Shown piece after piece: positions 25,676-37,890 of a stretch of DNA of 64,000 nt (the first letter of the stretch is position 1; each line of letters opens with the position of its first letter). The stretch lies in assembly GCA_930367205.1 (NCBI GenBank), contig OV884012.1:33700796-33764795 (forward strand). The letters are read 5' to 3'. A program made the position numbers and the translations under genes. The stretch is from Acanthosoma haemorrhoidale (lineage: Eukaryota > Arthropoda > Insecta > Hemiptera > Acanthosomatidae). Under the pieces are notes generated by a model. The model saw only the letters and a program-made list of their open reading frames with translations. It was not told the DNA's origin and searched no databases.

Positions 25676-25867
25676 TTTTTTTTTTTCTAAGCTCTCAAAC
25701 TTATAAAAATAGGAATGTGGGAAAAATAAGGAAAATTATTTTTGGCTGGAAAGTGCCTTTCACTAAGGGGAGACCCCTATTTGAAGGATGTATGAGAAGG
25801 ATATGGGGTGTGGAATGCCTAGAAAGGCGGATGGATTCAGGAAGGTAGTGAGAGTCTACCAAGGAGG
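25676..25867 (-). mobile_element. LINE family C 3' UTR fragment (copy C2)
   Basis: A T run (poly-A tail on the minus strand) is followed by CTAAGCTCTCAAACTTATAA, GGGAAAAATAAGG, AAAGTGCCTTTCACTAAGGG and GTAGTGAGAGTCTACC. Each of these is the reverse complement of 44690-44870. The copy is 5'-truncated; its homology ends where the family B element begins at 25868. Confidence 0.85.
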
Positions 25868-25871
25868 TTCT

Positions 25872-25902
<31 letters not shown>

Positions 25903-26691
25903 CTTCATAGCCCCTTTTAATTTACATTAGATAATTATATATAATTATAGATCCTCTGGCGAATCTATTTACAAATTATTTTGTATTTCCTGTAGCATCA
26001 CTACATTATATACAGGTTTTGTTATTTTATAGAAATTATATAATGAATAAACAAGTATAATGATATACATTCTACATGACGTGACTGAACTGACTAATAA
26101 GGTGATGGGGCTCACCTTTTTGATCAACCTTAAAACTAACTTACATACTAATTCTTATCCTAATTTTTCCCCGACAGTCTGTTGCCATCGATGCGGGAGG
26201 GGTAATGGGGTCATAGTGTTAAACACTGGATTTGTCAGGTGCTGCAACGAGTCAAAAAACTTAATGCGTCTCCGGCGGATGAACTCACCCACCGACGGCA
26301 CACCAAGCAACGGGTGCAGGTCAGCGTTCTTCAACCTCTCGAAAGATGTATGTCGGACCACTTTTCGCATGATTCCATTCTGGAAGTGTTAGAGACATTT
26401 GGCTGTATTGTCAGTCAAGTGGGTAAATAGCGGGGCACCGTACAGCAGAGCTGGCCGGAGGACACATTTATATATCATCAATTTAAGACGAAGTGACAGG
26501 TTAGGTGAAGTTAGCAAGTGCGATAGCCGGTAAGACCTTTGTCGTACTTTTTCTATTTTATTACTAAAATGAGTAGAGAAATGGAGATGTCTATCCATTT
26601 TTATACCCAAATAGTGCATTGAGAAAGCTGGTGAGCTCTCTTGCCCTCCCACGCTATACGATTTTGGCAAGGATTTTTTCCCCTTTCTTCT

Positions 26692-26693
<2 letters not shown>
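25868..26693 (-). mobile_element. LINE family B, 5'-truncated (copy B1)
   Basis: Read on the minus strand: the end of a Jockey-type ORF2, a 3' UTR of about 250 bp, and a poly-A tail (29 T at 25874-25902). The same six bases TTCTCA precede both this T run (25868-25873) and the next one (26688-26693). B1 therefore appears to have inserted at the tail of copy B2, duplicating TTCTCA plus some T. Confidence 0.85.
26155..26693 (-). pseudogene. Jockey-type LINE ORF2 C-terminal fragment (B1)
   Basis: The translation shows the end of a non-LTR reverse transcriptase ORF: YLGIKMDRHLHF (the YLG.. motif after the RT core), then the thumb-like stretch LRLKLMIYKCVLRPALLYGA, then the C-terminal tail FIRRRRIKFFDSLQHLTNP...HRWQQ. 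One in-frame TAA (26389-26391) sits where family logic expects Gln (L-stop-HFQNG); the rest of the frame is open. N-terminal endonuclease and RT catalytic domains are missing by 5' truncation, so it cannot move by itself. Confidence 0.8.
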
Positions 26694-26739
<46 letters not shown>

Positions 26740-27158
26740 CTTCATAGCCCCTTCAAATTTACAGACAATCATATATAATTATAGATCCTCTGGCGAATCC
26801 ATTTACAAATTATTTTGTATTTCCTGTAGCATCACTACATTATATACAGGTTTTGTTATTTTATAGAAATTATATAATGAATAAACAAGTATAATGATAT
26901 ACATTCTACATGACTTGACTGAACTGACCAACAAGGTGATGGGGCTCACCTTTTTGATCAACCTTAAAACCAACTTACATACTAATTCTTATCCTAATTT
27001 TTCCCCGACAGTCTGTTGCCATCGATGCGGGAGGGGTGGTGGGATCATAGTGTTGAACACTGGATTTGTCAGGTGCTGCAACGAGTCAAAAAACTTAATG
27101 TGTCTCCGGCGGATGAACTCACCCACCGACGACACACCAAGCAACGGGTGCAGGTCAA
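26694..27158 (-). mobile_element. LINE family B, 5'-truncated (copy B2)
   Basis: Nearly identical to B1 over the shared part, with differences such as ACTAATAAGG versus ACCAACAAGG and GTAATGGGG versus GTGGTGGGA. It begins with a 46-T tail (26694-26739) and stops matching B1 at about 27158. The coding end (26989-27158) gives the same FIRRRHIKFFDSLQHLTNP tail. Because B1 lies in its tail, B2 is the older insertion. Confidence 0.85.
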
Positions 27159-27899
27159 CGAATTTACCGAGTACACTCAATGACCCGGAGGTGATGAAAA
27201 AGAAAATAAGAATTTCATAGCAAAACATTGGTCACTCAAAAATGTCACAACTCTTCTTAAGTTAATATTTAACGATAATGAGAAATGAGAACTATTTTTA
27301 GACTACACGTGTGATATGAATATAAAATTATTCAAATTAGTATAACTCTTGACATGTATCTCATTGATTCAGTTGATTTCGTTTTTAAAAACTCTTTAAA
27401 TATATAATATTTTGAAATACTTCACGTTTTAAAGTGACTTAATGGTATTAACAAACAAGGTTTATCTTATTCGCCGTTTAATCCATTGTAATGATTCTAT
27501 GTTGGCATGAGACAGCAATCATTGATTATCCTACAAAAAAAAATGAATAAATAAAAGTAGTTACTAAACAATACAAATTTATGGATTACCGAACATAATT
27601 TCTCAAAATACTTTAGTAAACCTATATAAAATGTTATATATATTTATCGTCCAGCTGATTATTATTAAACAGAGTCGCCTTAAATCATGAGTTTTTCCAT
27701 CAGATGGAACAAATGACCCATAAAATATGGTCTAAAAAACCACCATTAATTTTGTTGTTAATTACTACATTTTCTAGCCCAACGATATTACTATTGTTTA
27801 AGATTGTTTTCAGAAATTATTTGGCAGCACTTTGTCATGTATATGGACATGTTCATATTACTTAAATTGGCAATTAAATATTTTTTGTAATGCTGGTTT
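27159..27899. other. AT-rich noncoding DNA
   Basis: Nothing recognised. Confidence 0.6.
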
Positions 27900-28480
27900 A
27901 TTGCAATAAGCTTTGAATTGAGGAATACAGTAAACGGTCGGTAATGGGCGAGGGAAGTAATTTGAGATTATAAATAAGCCTGGGTGAAATTAGGATCCGT
28001 CAAGCTATCACTGCTGTGACGGCACAACTTTTCAAACTCCAATTACAGCTTTGTTCCACGGCCACCATGCACGGAAGGGGCCAAATTCTTAAAATTATTA
28101 TAATTAAGCTAATAAATACAGAAGTTTCTGCTCGGTTCTGTTGAATCCTTTATCCAGTGTAAAAGTTTCCCCCCGTTCTCCGGGAGCGGATGCCCCAACA
28201 GAAGACAAAAGAATGAGATAAGACTTTGCTAATCCGCCTTGCAGCTCTATTTTCTCCGTCTCGCTATCTCCTGGCAAGATTCCGAACTCAAAACAATGAC
28301 TCTTCAAGTAAGTCTACAATAAGATGTTCACATCCCGCACAGATTTGAATAATGAATTTTATTCTGGCCAAGTCCTCGGTGCTGGGAGGCTGCAGATTGT
28401 ACCGGTGTAGCAAAGAGCAGTTGCGCCTGTTTGCTTTTCCTTTTGAAACAACTGATAATTTTTTTCCATAAAGTCGGAAC
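27900..28480. promoter_or_regulatory. GC-richer island, candidate regulatory element
   Basis: Long block of raised G+C with a CCGTCA...TGACGG inverted repeat (27997-28022) and a CCAATTACAG homeodomain-type word. Overlapping short open frames on the minus strand (28104-28307, 28288-28533) show no family resemblance. Confidence 0.3.
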
Positions 28481-29639
28481 TTTAAATCAAGTGGATCTTC
28501 ATGATCACCTCCAAAACAAATTATATGATGCAATACTCTCTCATCGCAATTTCAGTTTCTCTTGTGAGTGGAGATTATTGAGCATTAGCTCAAACGAAAT
28601 TCATTTTCAAGTACGTGTTATAAGATCAAATTTCACCAGAGGATACTTGTGTCAGCTAATGAGAAGCTTGAGATTTAAAGTATGAAGCACAAGTAAATAA
28701 AAGCCCTTCCAGTAGGGATATTAACTTGTGTTAGGGTATAGTTGATGTTCATTAAAAATGCTTCGAATATGGCAGCTTCGCTGTCTTAAGCAGTACAGGC
28801 AAAAAAATTAAGAAACACTTTAATGTTCATAGTCAGCAGTGGATTAGATTAGAATGAATGTAATAATATGCTAGTGAAAAGTTTTTACAAGATTTATTTA
28901 TACACGATGATTTAACACAGGATATTGGTCTGGGCATTGTACCAGAGCTTATACAAATTAGAGGTGAGCAGAACACGCCATTAAGCATACATAGGAATGG
29001 ACTTGATGGGCCAGACATAAATATTATGTTGGAAATTTATCCAAACTATATGAAAATCTAACATCATTCTTCCGTCATTAAAAGTGAAAATCTTCAGAAC
29101 AAGATTATTTTTGTAATTTTCTTTGCATGAGTGCAAGTTTGAATAGTTATGTATCAATATGGAAATAAACGATGCAGCAATACAAATTTTTGACTATGTA
29201 AAATTAATTCGCTTGTCAAGTCATTTGAAGAACTATCGTAATCTCCTTGTTACGGTTATCATTGGAAAGAAGGATTTTAAGGAAGCAAGGAGGTGAGTTA
29301 CAAATAAGGATTAAAACCTTCCAATGTCTGAAAACCACTCTGAAATAATCACCAAAAACTGATACATAACATACTGTTTTTGCGATTGAACGGCACCCTA
29401 AGCGCTGAGTTAAACACCTAGTGGTAGACATGATAAAAACCTAACACCCTCAGGTGTCCCAATTGGCCTCCAGCAGTTACCTACACATCCAATAAAAACT
29501 TTTATACGGTAAATTTCAACAGAAAACTTACTCCATTAAATCAGCCTAATTTTATAGATTCATTCAGTCAGATCCTGAAAATATCATTACAATATCGGCC
29601 TAAAATTATTGATCAAATATTTTTAGTAAGTATATTACT
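28481..29639. other. AT-rich noncoding DNA
   Basis: Nothing recognised. Confidence 0.6.
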
Positions 29640-30060
29640 TTCAAGATTTTTGACAAGACTCTTGCCGTTTGAGGGCCGCTACTAAGCTGCAGTTGCCAGG
29701 CAATGAAGAGCGAAATAGACAAAGAAGGAAATAGGATGAGGGCGGGAGGATGAGGATGGCCGTTAGCACTGCAGAGGTTTCATTACCAAGACAAGGCACC
29801 ACTGGCCTCATATTGAACAATATATTCCCAGGCACAGAGCAGCTCGGTGTGAAATGAAACCGAGGCGTAATGGTACAATATGTCCTGTTGCCATCTGTAC
29901 TTTACTGCCGCTCACCGTCTCATATCCACCTCCAGGCGAGGTCTGCTCAGCACAGGAGATCTATCGGTCTGTCGTGACCCCTATGCATCAGCCAGTATTA
30001 TAGCGTCAGGAATCGCCCAGTCAATGATGCGCGAATGACGCCCGGATTACGTGAGCATCA
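29640..30060. promoter_or_regulatory. GC-richer island, candidate regulatory element
   Basis: About 420 bp of balanced composition. The right half holds CCCTATGCATCAG and ATGATGCGCGAATGACGCCC, a dense cluster of short palindromic and CRE-like words. No coding signature. Confidence 0.3.
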
Positions 30061-30865
30061 CGGCAAAACTATGGTCAATTGTAGCAATGGTTATATACAC
30101 GAACACGACACAGCCAGTGTTTACCATCAACACTTTTTTATCTCCACGCAACTTTACTCAAAAAAATCTCAGTACTTCATTCGTTCAGTTTATATGGTCA
30201 TCAATGTGCAGCAACATGACACATTATAAAAATATATTGTTTTTTGTTTTTGTGCACACAGGCTATTTATTTACGAGTACAATTTTGTTAGATTACTCTT
30301 AGGAGGAATCTCTTAGAATACAAAAAATGTAGCTTCAAGCCAGCAATTAACCATCAATGAATACTTAAACTACGGATAACTGAAAAAAAAAAATTGATAA
30401 AACGGGCTTAGATACAAAACTTTTCAGATTCAGGAATTTGATTCTTGATATGTAGCTATCTTTAATATCTTCTTAATTCTTAAATAATGTCTGAATTCAA
30501 TTATGGAGATACATTACTACTACACATGTCTGTTTGTTTTTTCACCCATATAACTGTACTCTAAATTTAGTATATCATATTTCGCCCTTCACGTTCATGA
30601 CTTTCACATTCAACGAAAGGAAACTATCCTTATACTTTCCTTAAATTATTAATTAATTATTTATGTATGTGTATGTTTAAAAAAAAAGTCTTTCATCACG
30701 CTTTTACAACAACCAACTAGCGAATGAATTCACAATGCTTTTGATTTGCAGTGAACATATACCAGTCAATAATATCAGTAAACATATGTCAGTGAATAGT
30801 ATCAGTAAACATATTATTTAACCCTTTAGTTTTTGTTAGCTCTTTAGTTCATGCCGGCAAGGTCG
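30061..30865. other. AT-rich noncoding DNA
   Basis: No gene supported. Holds the 27-bp degenerate tandem repeat at 30750-30816. Confidence 0.6.
30750..30816 (+). repeat. 27-bp degenerate tandem repeat, 2.5 copies
   Basis: Units start at 30750, 30777 and 30804 with AGTGAACATAT / AGTAAACATAT and end ...CAATAATATC / ...GAATAGTATC. The units differ at a few positions. Confidence 0.75.
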
Positions 30866-30945
30866 TTCAGGGCTAGCTGAGTTGGCTGAGCGCCCGAACG
30901 GATATGGAGGGAGGTTCAGGGCTGGAACCTTGACCCTACTAGTAT
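30866..30945 (+). pseudogene. tRNA-like sequence (possible tRNA-derived SINE head)
   Basis: TAGCTGAGTTGG (30874-30885) is a perfect fit to the pol III A-box TRGCNNAGTNGG, and GGTTCAGGGCT (30913-30923) fits the B-box with two mismatches 28 bp later. GGTTC-agggctg-GAACC forms a small stem. The acceptor stem does not close, so a functional tRNA is unlikely. Confidence 0.35.
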
Positions 30946-31424
30946 CTTTTTTCTTACTCTAATAATTTTATTAGATTATAGATTATAGAAACGAAATCTT
31001 CGAAATTCCGGATTTTTGTAAATTTTACAGCTACATCCGAAGGATACACTGATAGAAATATAATAGGTGACTGCTTCTTATTGGTTGGAAAATATAACCT
31101 TATTCATTTTGGGTGAATACATAGGAACTCTTATTTGTATGTCAATGTAGAATTCTGATAGAATATCTAAATAAATTTACTTTTGAAATTTCAGTTCTTG
31201 AGAGGAGAGCAAGTAGCAATGTTCATTGAAAAACCAATGATATAATAAATTCTTCTCTTTTATTACAAAAAATATCAATTAAAAGGAAATGTTACTTTGT
31301 ATTATATAAATTAATACGTGATTCTTAATAATAAATGCATAAAGTGAATACTTCTAACATAATTGCGAATATCATCAAAACTATGGACAGTTTATTTATC
31401 CTTTCGCATAGAGCGATAAAAGAG
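30946..31424. other. AT-rich noncoding DNA
   Basis: Nothing recognised. Confidence 0.6.
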
Positions 31425-32100
31425 ACGCTTTGGACAACTGTACAGACTACTTTAAAGGACATCCCATCCCTCAATAGAAAATAAATTACTAATATACAAA
31501 GTTATACTGGACGTACTGAATAGAGCTATGGGGGACAGCAAAAAAGTCGAACATCTAGCGTATCCAATCCATTTAATCAGAAGTCCTGAGAACTGGTATG
31601 AGGGGGTAAATGCCCCCTATTACTTCAGAAACAAAACTCTTCATACCGATCTTAATACACCTTGCATTCTTGAACTCATCCCTTCATGAAATTTTTAACG
31701 TAACCAAAAGACCATATCCAAATACCCTCACCCCCTTGCACAGTCATTAAACTTCGCCACTCATCCCTATAATCCTCCTCGGAGACTAAACCTGCAGTGG
31801 CCTTATTACCTGCTATAAATATGTGACAGTAGGAGTTCTGGCCAGTTCCTCCAATCATGTCCTGAGTGTATGTAGCTCTCGCGCTTTTAGTCAGCCTCCA
31901 CTGGTTCGTATCCATTTCCCCCCCTGCATGCTAGTGAATCAGCCATGTGGATTTGGGAGTTCTCTGGGCTGTTTTTAAATAATAGTTGAATAAGCTAATT
32001 AATGAAAATTGTAAATATGGTATGGAAGAGAATATTTATGACAACTATTTATTGCCCAATGAGGCAGATTGTAATTTTACAATTGTAAATTTGTTTTTAT
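31425..32100 (+). mobile_element. LINE family A, longest 5'-truncated copy (A2)
   Basis: It contains a decayed ORF2 C-terminus followed by the family 3' UTR (CCATGTGGATTTGGGAGTTC, GGGCTGTTTTTAAA, CAATGAGGCAGATTGTAATT). The 3' UTR part corresponds to copies A3-A6. The 3' end runs into AT-rich DNA near 32100 without a poly-A run. No target duplication could be fixed because the left end is uncertain. Confidence 0.8.
31428..31680 (+). pseudogene. Jockey-type LINE ORF2 C-terminal fragment (A2)
   Basis: One frame reads QLYRLL-stop-RTSHPSIENKLLIYKVILDV, then NAPYYFRNKTLHTDLNTP and ILELIPS before a stop. This is the arrangement of Jockey-clade polymerase ends: an RT thumb stretch followed by the conserved NAPW/YYV.N..LH.DL.. 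motif. It is old, with an internal stop and further stops after ILELIPS. No RT catalytic residues are included. Confidence 0.75.
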
Positions 32101-33093
32101 TTTATTGAATTTCGCAGATTTGGGACCATATTGCTGATGTAAGTCTGGTGATAAAGAGCAAATTAAGTGTTTTTTTATTACATATTTACATTTCGAAAAT
32201 CGATGCATTGCATATACTTAAACGTATATCTTTTATATCATGAAGGTTTTTTTTGTACAAGAAACGTTTTACTCATCACATTACCTAGATGTGTTCTAAT
32301 TGAGAAATATCTCTCTTATAATTGAGACAAAACCTTCACTATTGGTATGGTCGTATTTTTATCAGTTTTATCAAAAGATAAATTATGTATTTGAAATAAT
32401 ACAGCCTACGTATTTCCACAATATGTAAATCTATATGCATAACCCTTATTGTGGAAAGACATAACCTGTATTATAAACCCGTCTACAACCGGCAGTAATC
32501 ATTGAATAAATTATGTATGATAAGAGATTCGTTAATAGTCCTAATTATCAAAGAGATTTAGCTGGTGTTGAGACATAATGGGCAATACTTCATTACTTCA
32601 ACAAATAATGTACACTGGACTTTATTCATCATCTTAAACTGTCCATATTGGCATTTTGATTGCTTGATTGGTGTTTTAACATGTTAGTATTACCGAGTAG
32701 TTTCTCTTGTACTTCAGTAAAAGTTTATTTAATGCGAAACTACTTCACGGATAAGACCCACAAGCAATTATTATTGCAACATTCCAACGAGTATTGCGTT
32801 AGAAGCTTATTGTTATAAACCTTGAATTTCCCCTGTCACTCTTAAAAACTGGGTCTGGATTTTAATTTCATGGTGGTGTCTAAGTAAAATGCGAGGAACT
32901 TCTTCATGTTTCAGATTTAGTACAGAAGAATTATCTACGAATTATTGGATGTTAGCATGATTAGATATTTCAACGACGAAACTTAAAGAATTTACGTCAA
33001 ACCTCACAATGATGGGGTAAATCATAAAAATTACACATTACAGGATCAAAGAAAAGAAATCTATCTTCGTCTAACAGACGTGATCTTACGTTT
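32101..33093. other. AT-rich noncoding DNA
   Basis: Nothing recognised. Confidence 0.6.
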
Positions 33094-33307
33094 AAATGTT
33101 TGTGACCTCCTTCGCGAGGGAGGTGACAACCATGTGGACTTGGGGGGCCTCTGGGCTGTTTGTAAATATTGTATGAATGAGCGAGTGAATGATGAACTGT
33201 AAATATGGTATTAATGATGACACTTATCTCAATTACTCATTGCCTAATAAAAGGCTGATTGTAATTTTATCTTAATAAATTGTTGTTATCTCTCAAAATG
33301 TTTGTGA
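33094..33307 (+). mobile_element. LINE family A 3' end with 12-bp target duplication (A3)
   Basis: About 190 bp of family A 3' UTR, from GAGGGAGGTGACAACC to AATAAATTGTTGTTA. It is flanked by an exact 12-bp repeat AAATGTTTGTGA (33094-33105 and 33296-33307). The tail is TTGTTGTTATCTCTCA, not poly-A. Confidence 0.85.
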
Positions 33308-34779
33308 AATACGTCTCTTTGCACAAACACATCAGCTTTGCGGAGAGCTTTGTATTTTATACAATGTAGTATTAGTTATAGTGCAAAATGATTTTTAATA
33401 GATTTCATTATTACAAGCTTTCATGTGGTACTGTAGTAATAGGAAAAAATTCTACAAATGGTAGAAACATTTTCTAAAAATGGTAAAAAAAAATTTTCTT
33501 CCTTTAGAAAAAAGTTCCTCGCACCCTCAGAAGACACATATGAAGGATGGTTAGACACAGCTGGCAATATTAAAGCTGAAGAAACGGTTGAACACAGCTG
33601 GGCAAATGAGTGTGGATTCGTCATTCATCCCAGATGTTTTTGTACTGTTCATTAAATACATCTAGCAATCAAATAAATCCAGAAGAGTTTGCTTCTATTA
33701 TATGAGCACCGAAAGAAGCTTATTAATTGATAATGATAAATAAATAAGGAATTATTATATATTTGTGAAATATGAAACATTTTATTTACATATAATTATT
33801 ATTGTCTATTTCTTGGTGAAATATTAATTGATTTGATCAGAGGAAATAAACTGTACACATGAGGACTAAATAATAATCCAGGAATTGATATGAATTTGAA
33901 TCTGGAACGAAGAGTACAATAATAATTATACTTGCTCAAATAATCAACTAATTTGATCGAGTAACTTATTATCGACCAAAAGTATATTTACGTATATTGT
34001 TCTTGAAAGTTGAGCCATAATAATTATACCAGAACATCCAATTCTGACTCCCTTGTCAATTTAATACATATGCTAATGCTGCCATCTCATCCCCCATAAA
34101 CACAGAGCGTCGCCCAAGGCGGAGGTTGCCCTGTGACCTCCTCAAAACCAAATTGTAATTTGTTTGAAGTGAGTATCATAAAGTGGTGATTATTAGAGTA
34201 AGAAGTTAAGTGGTTTTAGCAAATAAGTCTTTTCCTCCCTAGTAACTAGACGTTAAAACCGGACCCCTAAACACTGCATAAAATAATATGTAGTAAATGC
34301 ATGCAATCATCTCAATAAAGAAATATAATAAAAAATTAATTATACTTATACTGTTTGAATCAACGTACTCGTATTGCAAACTACCGGGGTGATTTAATAA
34401 TTTCATGTGCTCATACTTTTTCCTAGCTTGAGAATCGGTTGTTGTGATTCGACGAACCCTTTTGTATGAATAGTATGGTAAAGATCTATCTCATAGAGAA
34501 TGTCGCTCTTCATTATAGCAGCAGGTCATAGAGAGGAAGCTTCTTCTAGGCTATAGATATGGTGTTGCAATGTGCTTTAACAATGTGCAGTGGAAACAAG
34601 TCGGGGCAAAGAAAATAATCTAAGGCTGGATGACTTAGTAACCGTCTATTATCTCATCTATGACTTTGGGAAAGGTTCCTTGTGAAACGTGATACTAGTC
34701 TATATTAAAGTTGAATTCATAGACAAAACTCCTTTTTTTCTGTGAAAACATACGTGTACAATTATCAGGAGTATTCTCC
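33308..34779. other. AT-rich noncoding DNA
   Basis: No gene supported. A small GC-richer patch near 34081-34150 is too short to call. Confidence 0.6.
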
Positions 34780-35000
34780 TGTGTGGTTTTATCTTCTTCT
34801 AACAAAAAATCCCGATTCGCGCTTCGGAATACGCGTGTCATTGAAAACTACCCCTAGAGTCTGCCTCTTGTGGACTCGTGGGGAAACCCCGAGTTTTGAG
34901 GGTTTTGAGAACCAATCCTGAAGCCTGCACCAGGGGCTCGCAGGGAAACCCCTTAATCCCTTCTGAGTGAATGAAATGAACCGTCCTCTAGAGGGGCGTT
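34780..35000. other. GC-richer block with repeated GGGAAACCCC hairpins
   Basis: ACTCG-t-GGGG-aaa-CCCC-GAGT (34874-34894) is a near-perfect hairpin. A second GGGAAACCCC (34943-34952) lies 63 bp downstream, and CCTCTAGAGG (34985-34994) is a perfect palindrome. Flanking words TTTTATCTTC...TTCTTCTAACA occur on both sides of the block, so it may be an old tandem or inserted element. Unidentified. Confidence 0.35.
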
Positions 35001-37439
35001 TTATCTTCCTGCTTTTAGTTCTTCTAACATTATCTCTTGTTTTACATTAGAAGCGCTAGTTCATTGCTGGTGGTGGCTATTTCCACACGCCCATGCAAAT
35101 GTCATCACGCTGTTTGGTCGGTTGAATTCATGAGGTGGCAGTCTCTTAATACTTTTTTAATAGTTGTTTCAATTGACACGTCCAAGGACCATTCTGAGCT
35201 GAAACGAGCCTATATCTTTTTTATTATTATTTTAGTGTCAACCAATAGCTCAAAAGCTCGTCGAAAACATGAGCCGGCTTTGCTTTACTCCGATCTTGTT
35301 ATTAATGACCAATGTTCCACCACTCAAGTCTATTTGCCACGCAGGACTTTCCAATTTTGTTTTAACTCACACTGAAGCATCAGTAACTTGTCATCTGAAA
35401 CGGACTGCATCAATAGATAGCTAAAATTTCCTCACCAAGCAGCATATATTAAAATAGAGATCAACAAGTTTTAAATTATAAAAGCTAAAATCAAAAACAA
35501 GTGAATGTTTCAGCAAGTCTGTCAGTAATTTGAGCACCAGAACCCCAGTTGTTTCTAGTTACTAGGAGAGGGCAGTTGTTCAGAGAACCTATAAAGGAGC
35601 GGTTGCGAGTGTCAGAGTTGCTTTAAGAAGGGAGGTGTTGGTGATAATTTGTTCCAGTTTCTGTATGGTCAAGCATATTTGACGTTAGGCCCTTACACTT
35701 CGCATTTCCTCGTACTTCATATTTCTACATATAACCTCACCACTCTTATTTCTAAGTATAACCTCAAACACCATATTTGCATATTGGTGGAATCTACAGG
35801 AGGCCATTGAGGCAGCAATGTATTTGGAGCATCAGGATCACAAACCATAAAAACAAACTACTTAGATGGAGCAAGGAAAGCATTCGACTGAAAATTTTTA
35901 AGCAACTCAAAAACTCTGTATGCATTATTTTTTTTTTCTGTCATGTAAATTTATGGTTGTTAAGGACTCCCAGTTTAAGTTTAATTTACACTTCCTCTTT
36001 TATTAGTAAATTAAATATATACAACGATTAAACATATATATAGTAATAAATATATATATATACATCCAGGGTAATACGAAGTGGTTATGAAGGGTTATGC
36101 ATGAGGCATAAAGAAAATGTCACTTGATGGGAAGGAAAAACGAAAAGGACAGTAGCAAAAGCGCCCTCAGGTATAATGTTTTTTTAGCTCAGCTGGATTT
36201 GTTTGTAGGTTTTATTGTACTTTTTTACAATTCACTAAGCTTTGATATTCAACGGTTCTGCTCACGACAGAAAGGGTCTCTTTCTGAGAAACTTGTTTCA
36301 CTGTTGTACATTGCGAAGCTGTATGCAGCACCGGAAATCCTAAATACAAATATATACATACTAAAGTAAATAATTTGTCTGATCGCTGTTTCCATTTATC
36401 CAGTATTATATCTTTACAAAATAACTTCTAATGTAAATATTTCCATTTTATTTTACTAGATAACTTTTTTATTACGATTAGGCATACATGGATATGCTGT
36501 TTCAGAATGCCATTTTTCTAATAAAAATATTGTTTTTATGTTTCTAAGAACTTACAACACCTTTTTCTTTTACATTTTTAGTGATTTAAAGCCCTTTATT
36601 CAATCCAGCTTGATACAATTTTAAGCCGTCCTCCAGCTTCATTCAACAAGGCATTTTCATTCTATCGTTATTTACATCTTAAGTACAATCTTATATTATG
36701 TGAATAAGCCAGACAAACGTTTTGACTAGATATAGTACTTTTTATATTTTTTCTTATTCCTAATTATTTGTAATGCAAAATAAAAGGCAAATACTTTTCA
36801 CTAATAAAATATTGATCGTACTTATCCGTGTAAATGACACATATTTATAGTTATAACGGTAACCTGCTGTGACTGATGACTGAGCTCAATAAATCAGTAC
36901 TATTTTAACTAAACACTTTCTAACCATTAAACATGCAGTCGCCACTTTTAGTACGATCAGTATGCATTCTTGCATTTCTATGTTATATGTACCATACAAA
37001 ACAATTCAGGGTTTTGAAAATATAAAAAATGTAATGCTATTAAAACATTGTGATTTTTAGAAATTCCTCTATCTTTTTATTTTATTTTATTTATAGTTCA
37101 ATATTTGAGACATTGGCAAAGAAAATTAAAGAATAAGTCCATAATCGTCAAACCTTCGGCAATCAAGTGGTACATGCAAGGAAAAGTTATTTGTCGTTAA
37201 GTTATTAAGATATAAACATTTTAGAAAGTGATGAATGAATGTCTAATAAATCTATTTCATTTTGTTTCAGGTACGTCTGCTCTAACATATGGTGTACTAG
37301 GTATGTTGCCTCAATATAAATGCACCATTTTCAGTATCACATTTTTATAATTGCGGTTTTGCAGTCCAAATAAATGAGCCTTATTCCTTGATTAGATTTT
37401 ACATCATGAAAATACACGTTGTAAAGTATATACTTGATC
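35001..37439. other. AT-rich noncoding DNA
   Basis: No gene supported. A (TA)7 run lies at 36049-36062. The 112-codon open frame at 35037-35375 has no recognisable domain. Confidence 0.55.
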
Positions 37440-37890
37440 CAACGAAGTTTGATAGTACACTAGCGACCGGATAAGTTCCCATTGAGGAGAATGGCATGCC
37501 CGCCTGCGTGTTCCATAAAACCGACTAACTCCAACAGCTTCACCTAACAACCCCATTTAAAAATAGCACCTTCAATGAACCGCCGAAACAGGAAGACTTG
37601 GCGCGCAAGGAGGGCTAATCAGATGATTGGACCGGTAAATTAACAAGGAGGTTGGAACGTATCGACAGAAGACATGAGGGTAACTCCGCCATTAGGGCTG
37701 CATGTGATACCGCTCACGAAGGGCTCGTTCAATCCGCCAAAGTAAAACAGCCCTTCAAAGATAGCGATCGCCTAATTCCCAACTAGCTCCGTCCGCCCAT
37801 TACAGCCACTGCCTACGATGTTGGTAATTTAGCCAGTAGCAACCTTTCAGGATTAGTGATAACCGCCACGTGCAATGATGTTTGCTAGTA
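37440..37890. promoter_or_regulatory. GC-richer island, candidate regulatory element
   Basis: About 450 bp of near-balanced composition with GCGATCGC (37764-37771) followed directly by CTAATT, a TALE-like TGATTGGAC, and a CACGTG E-box (37867-37872) next to AATGATG. Frames are closed by stops, so it is not an exon of any size. Regulatory role inferred. Confidence 0.35.

Noticed and set aside
26389..26772. Lysine-run protein encoded through the T run
   Set aside because: The lysines come from the poly-A tail of LINE copy B2; only the part up to about 26693 is LINE B1 coding sequence.
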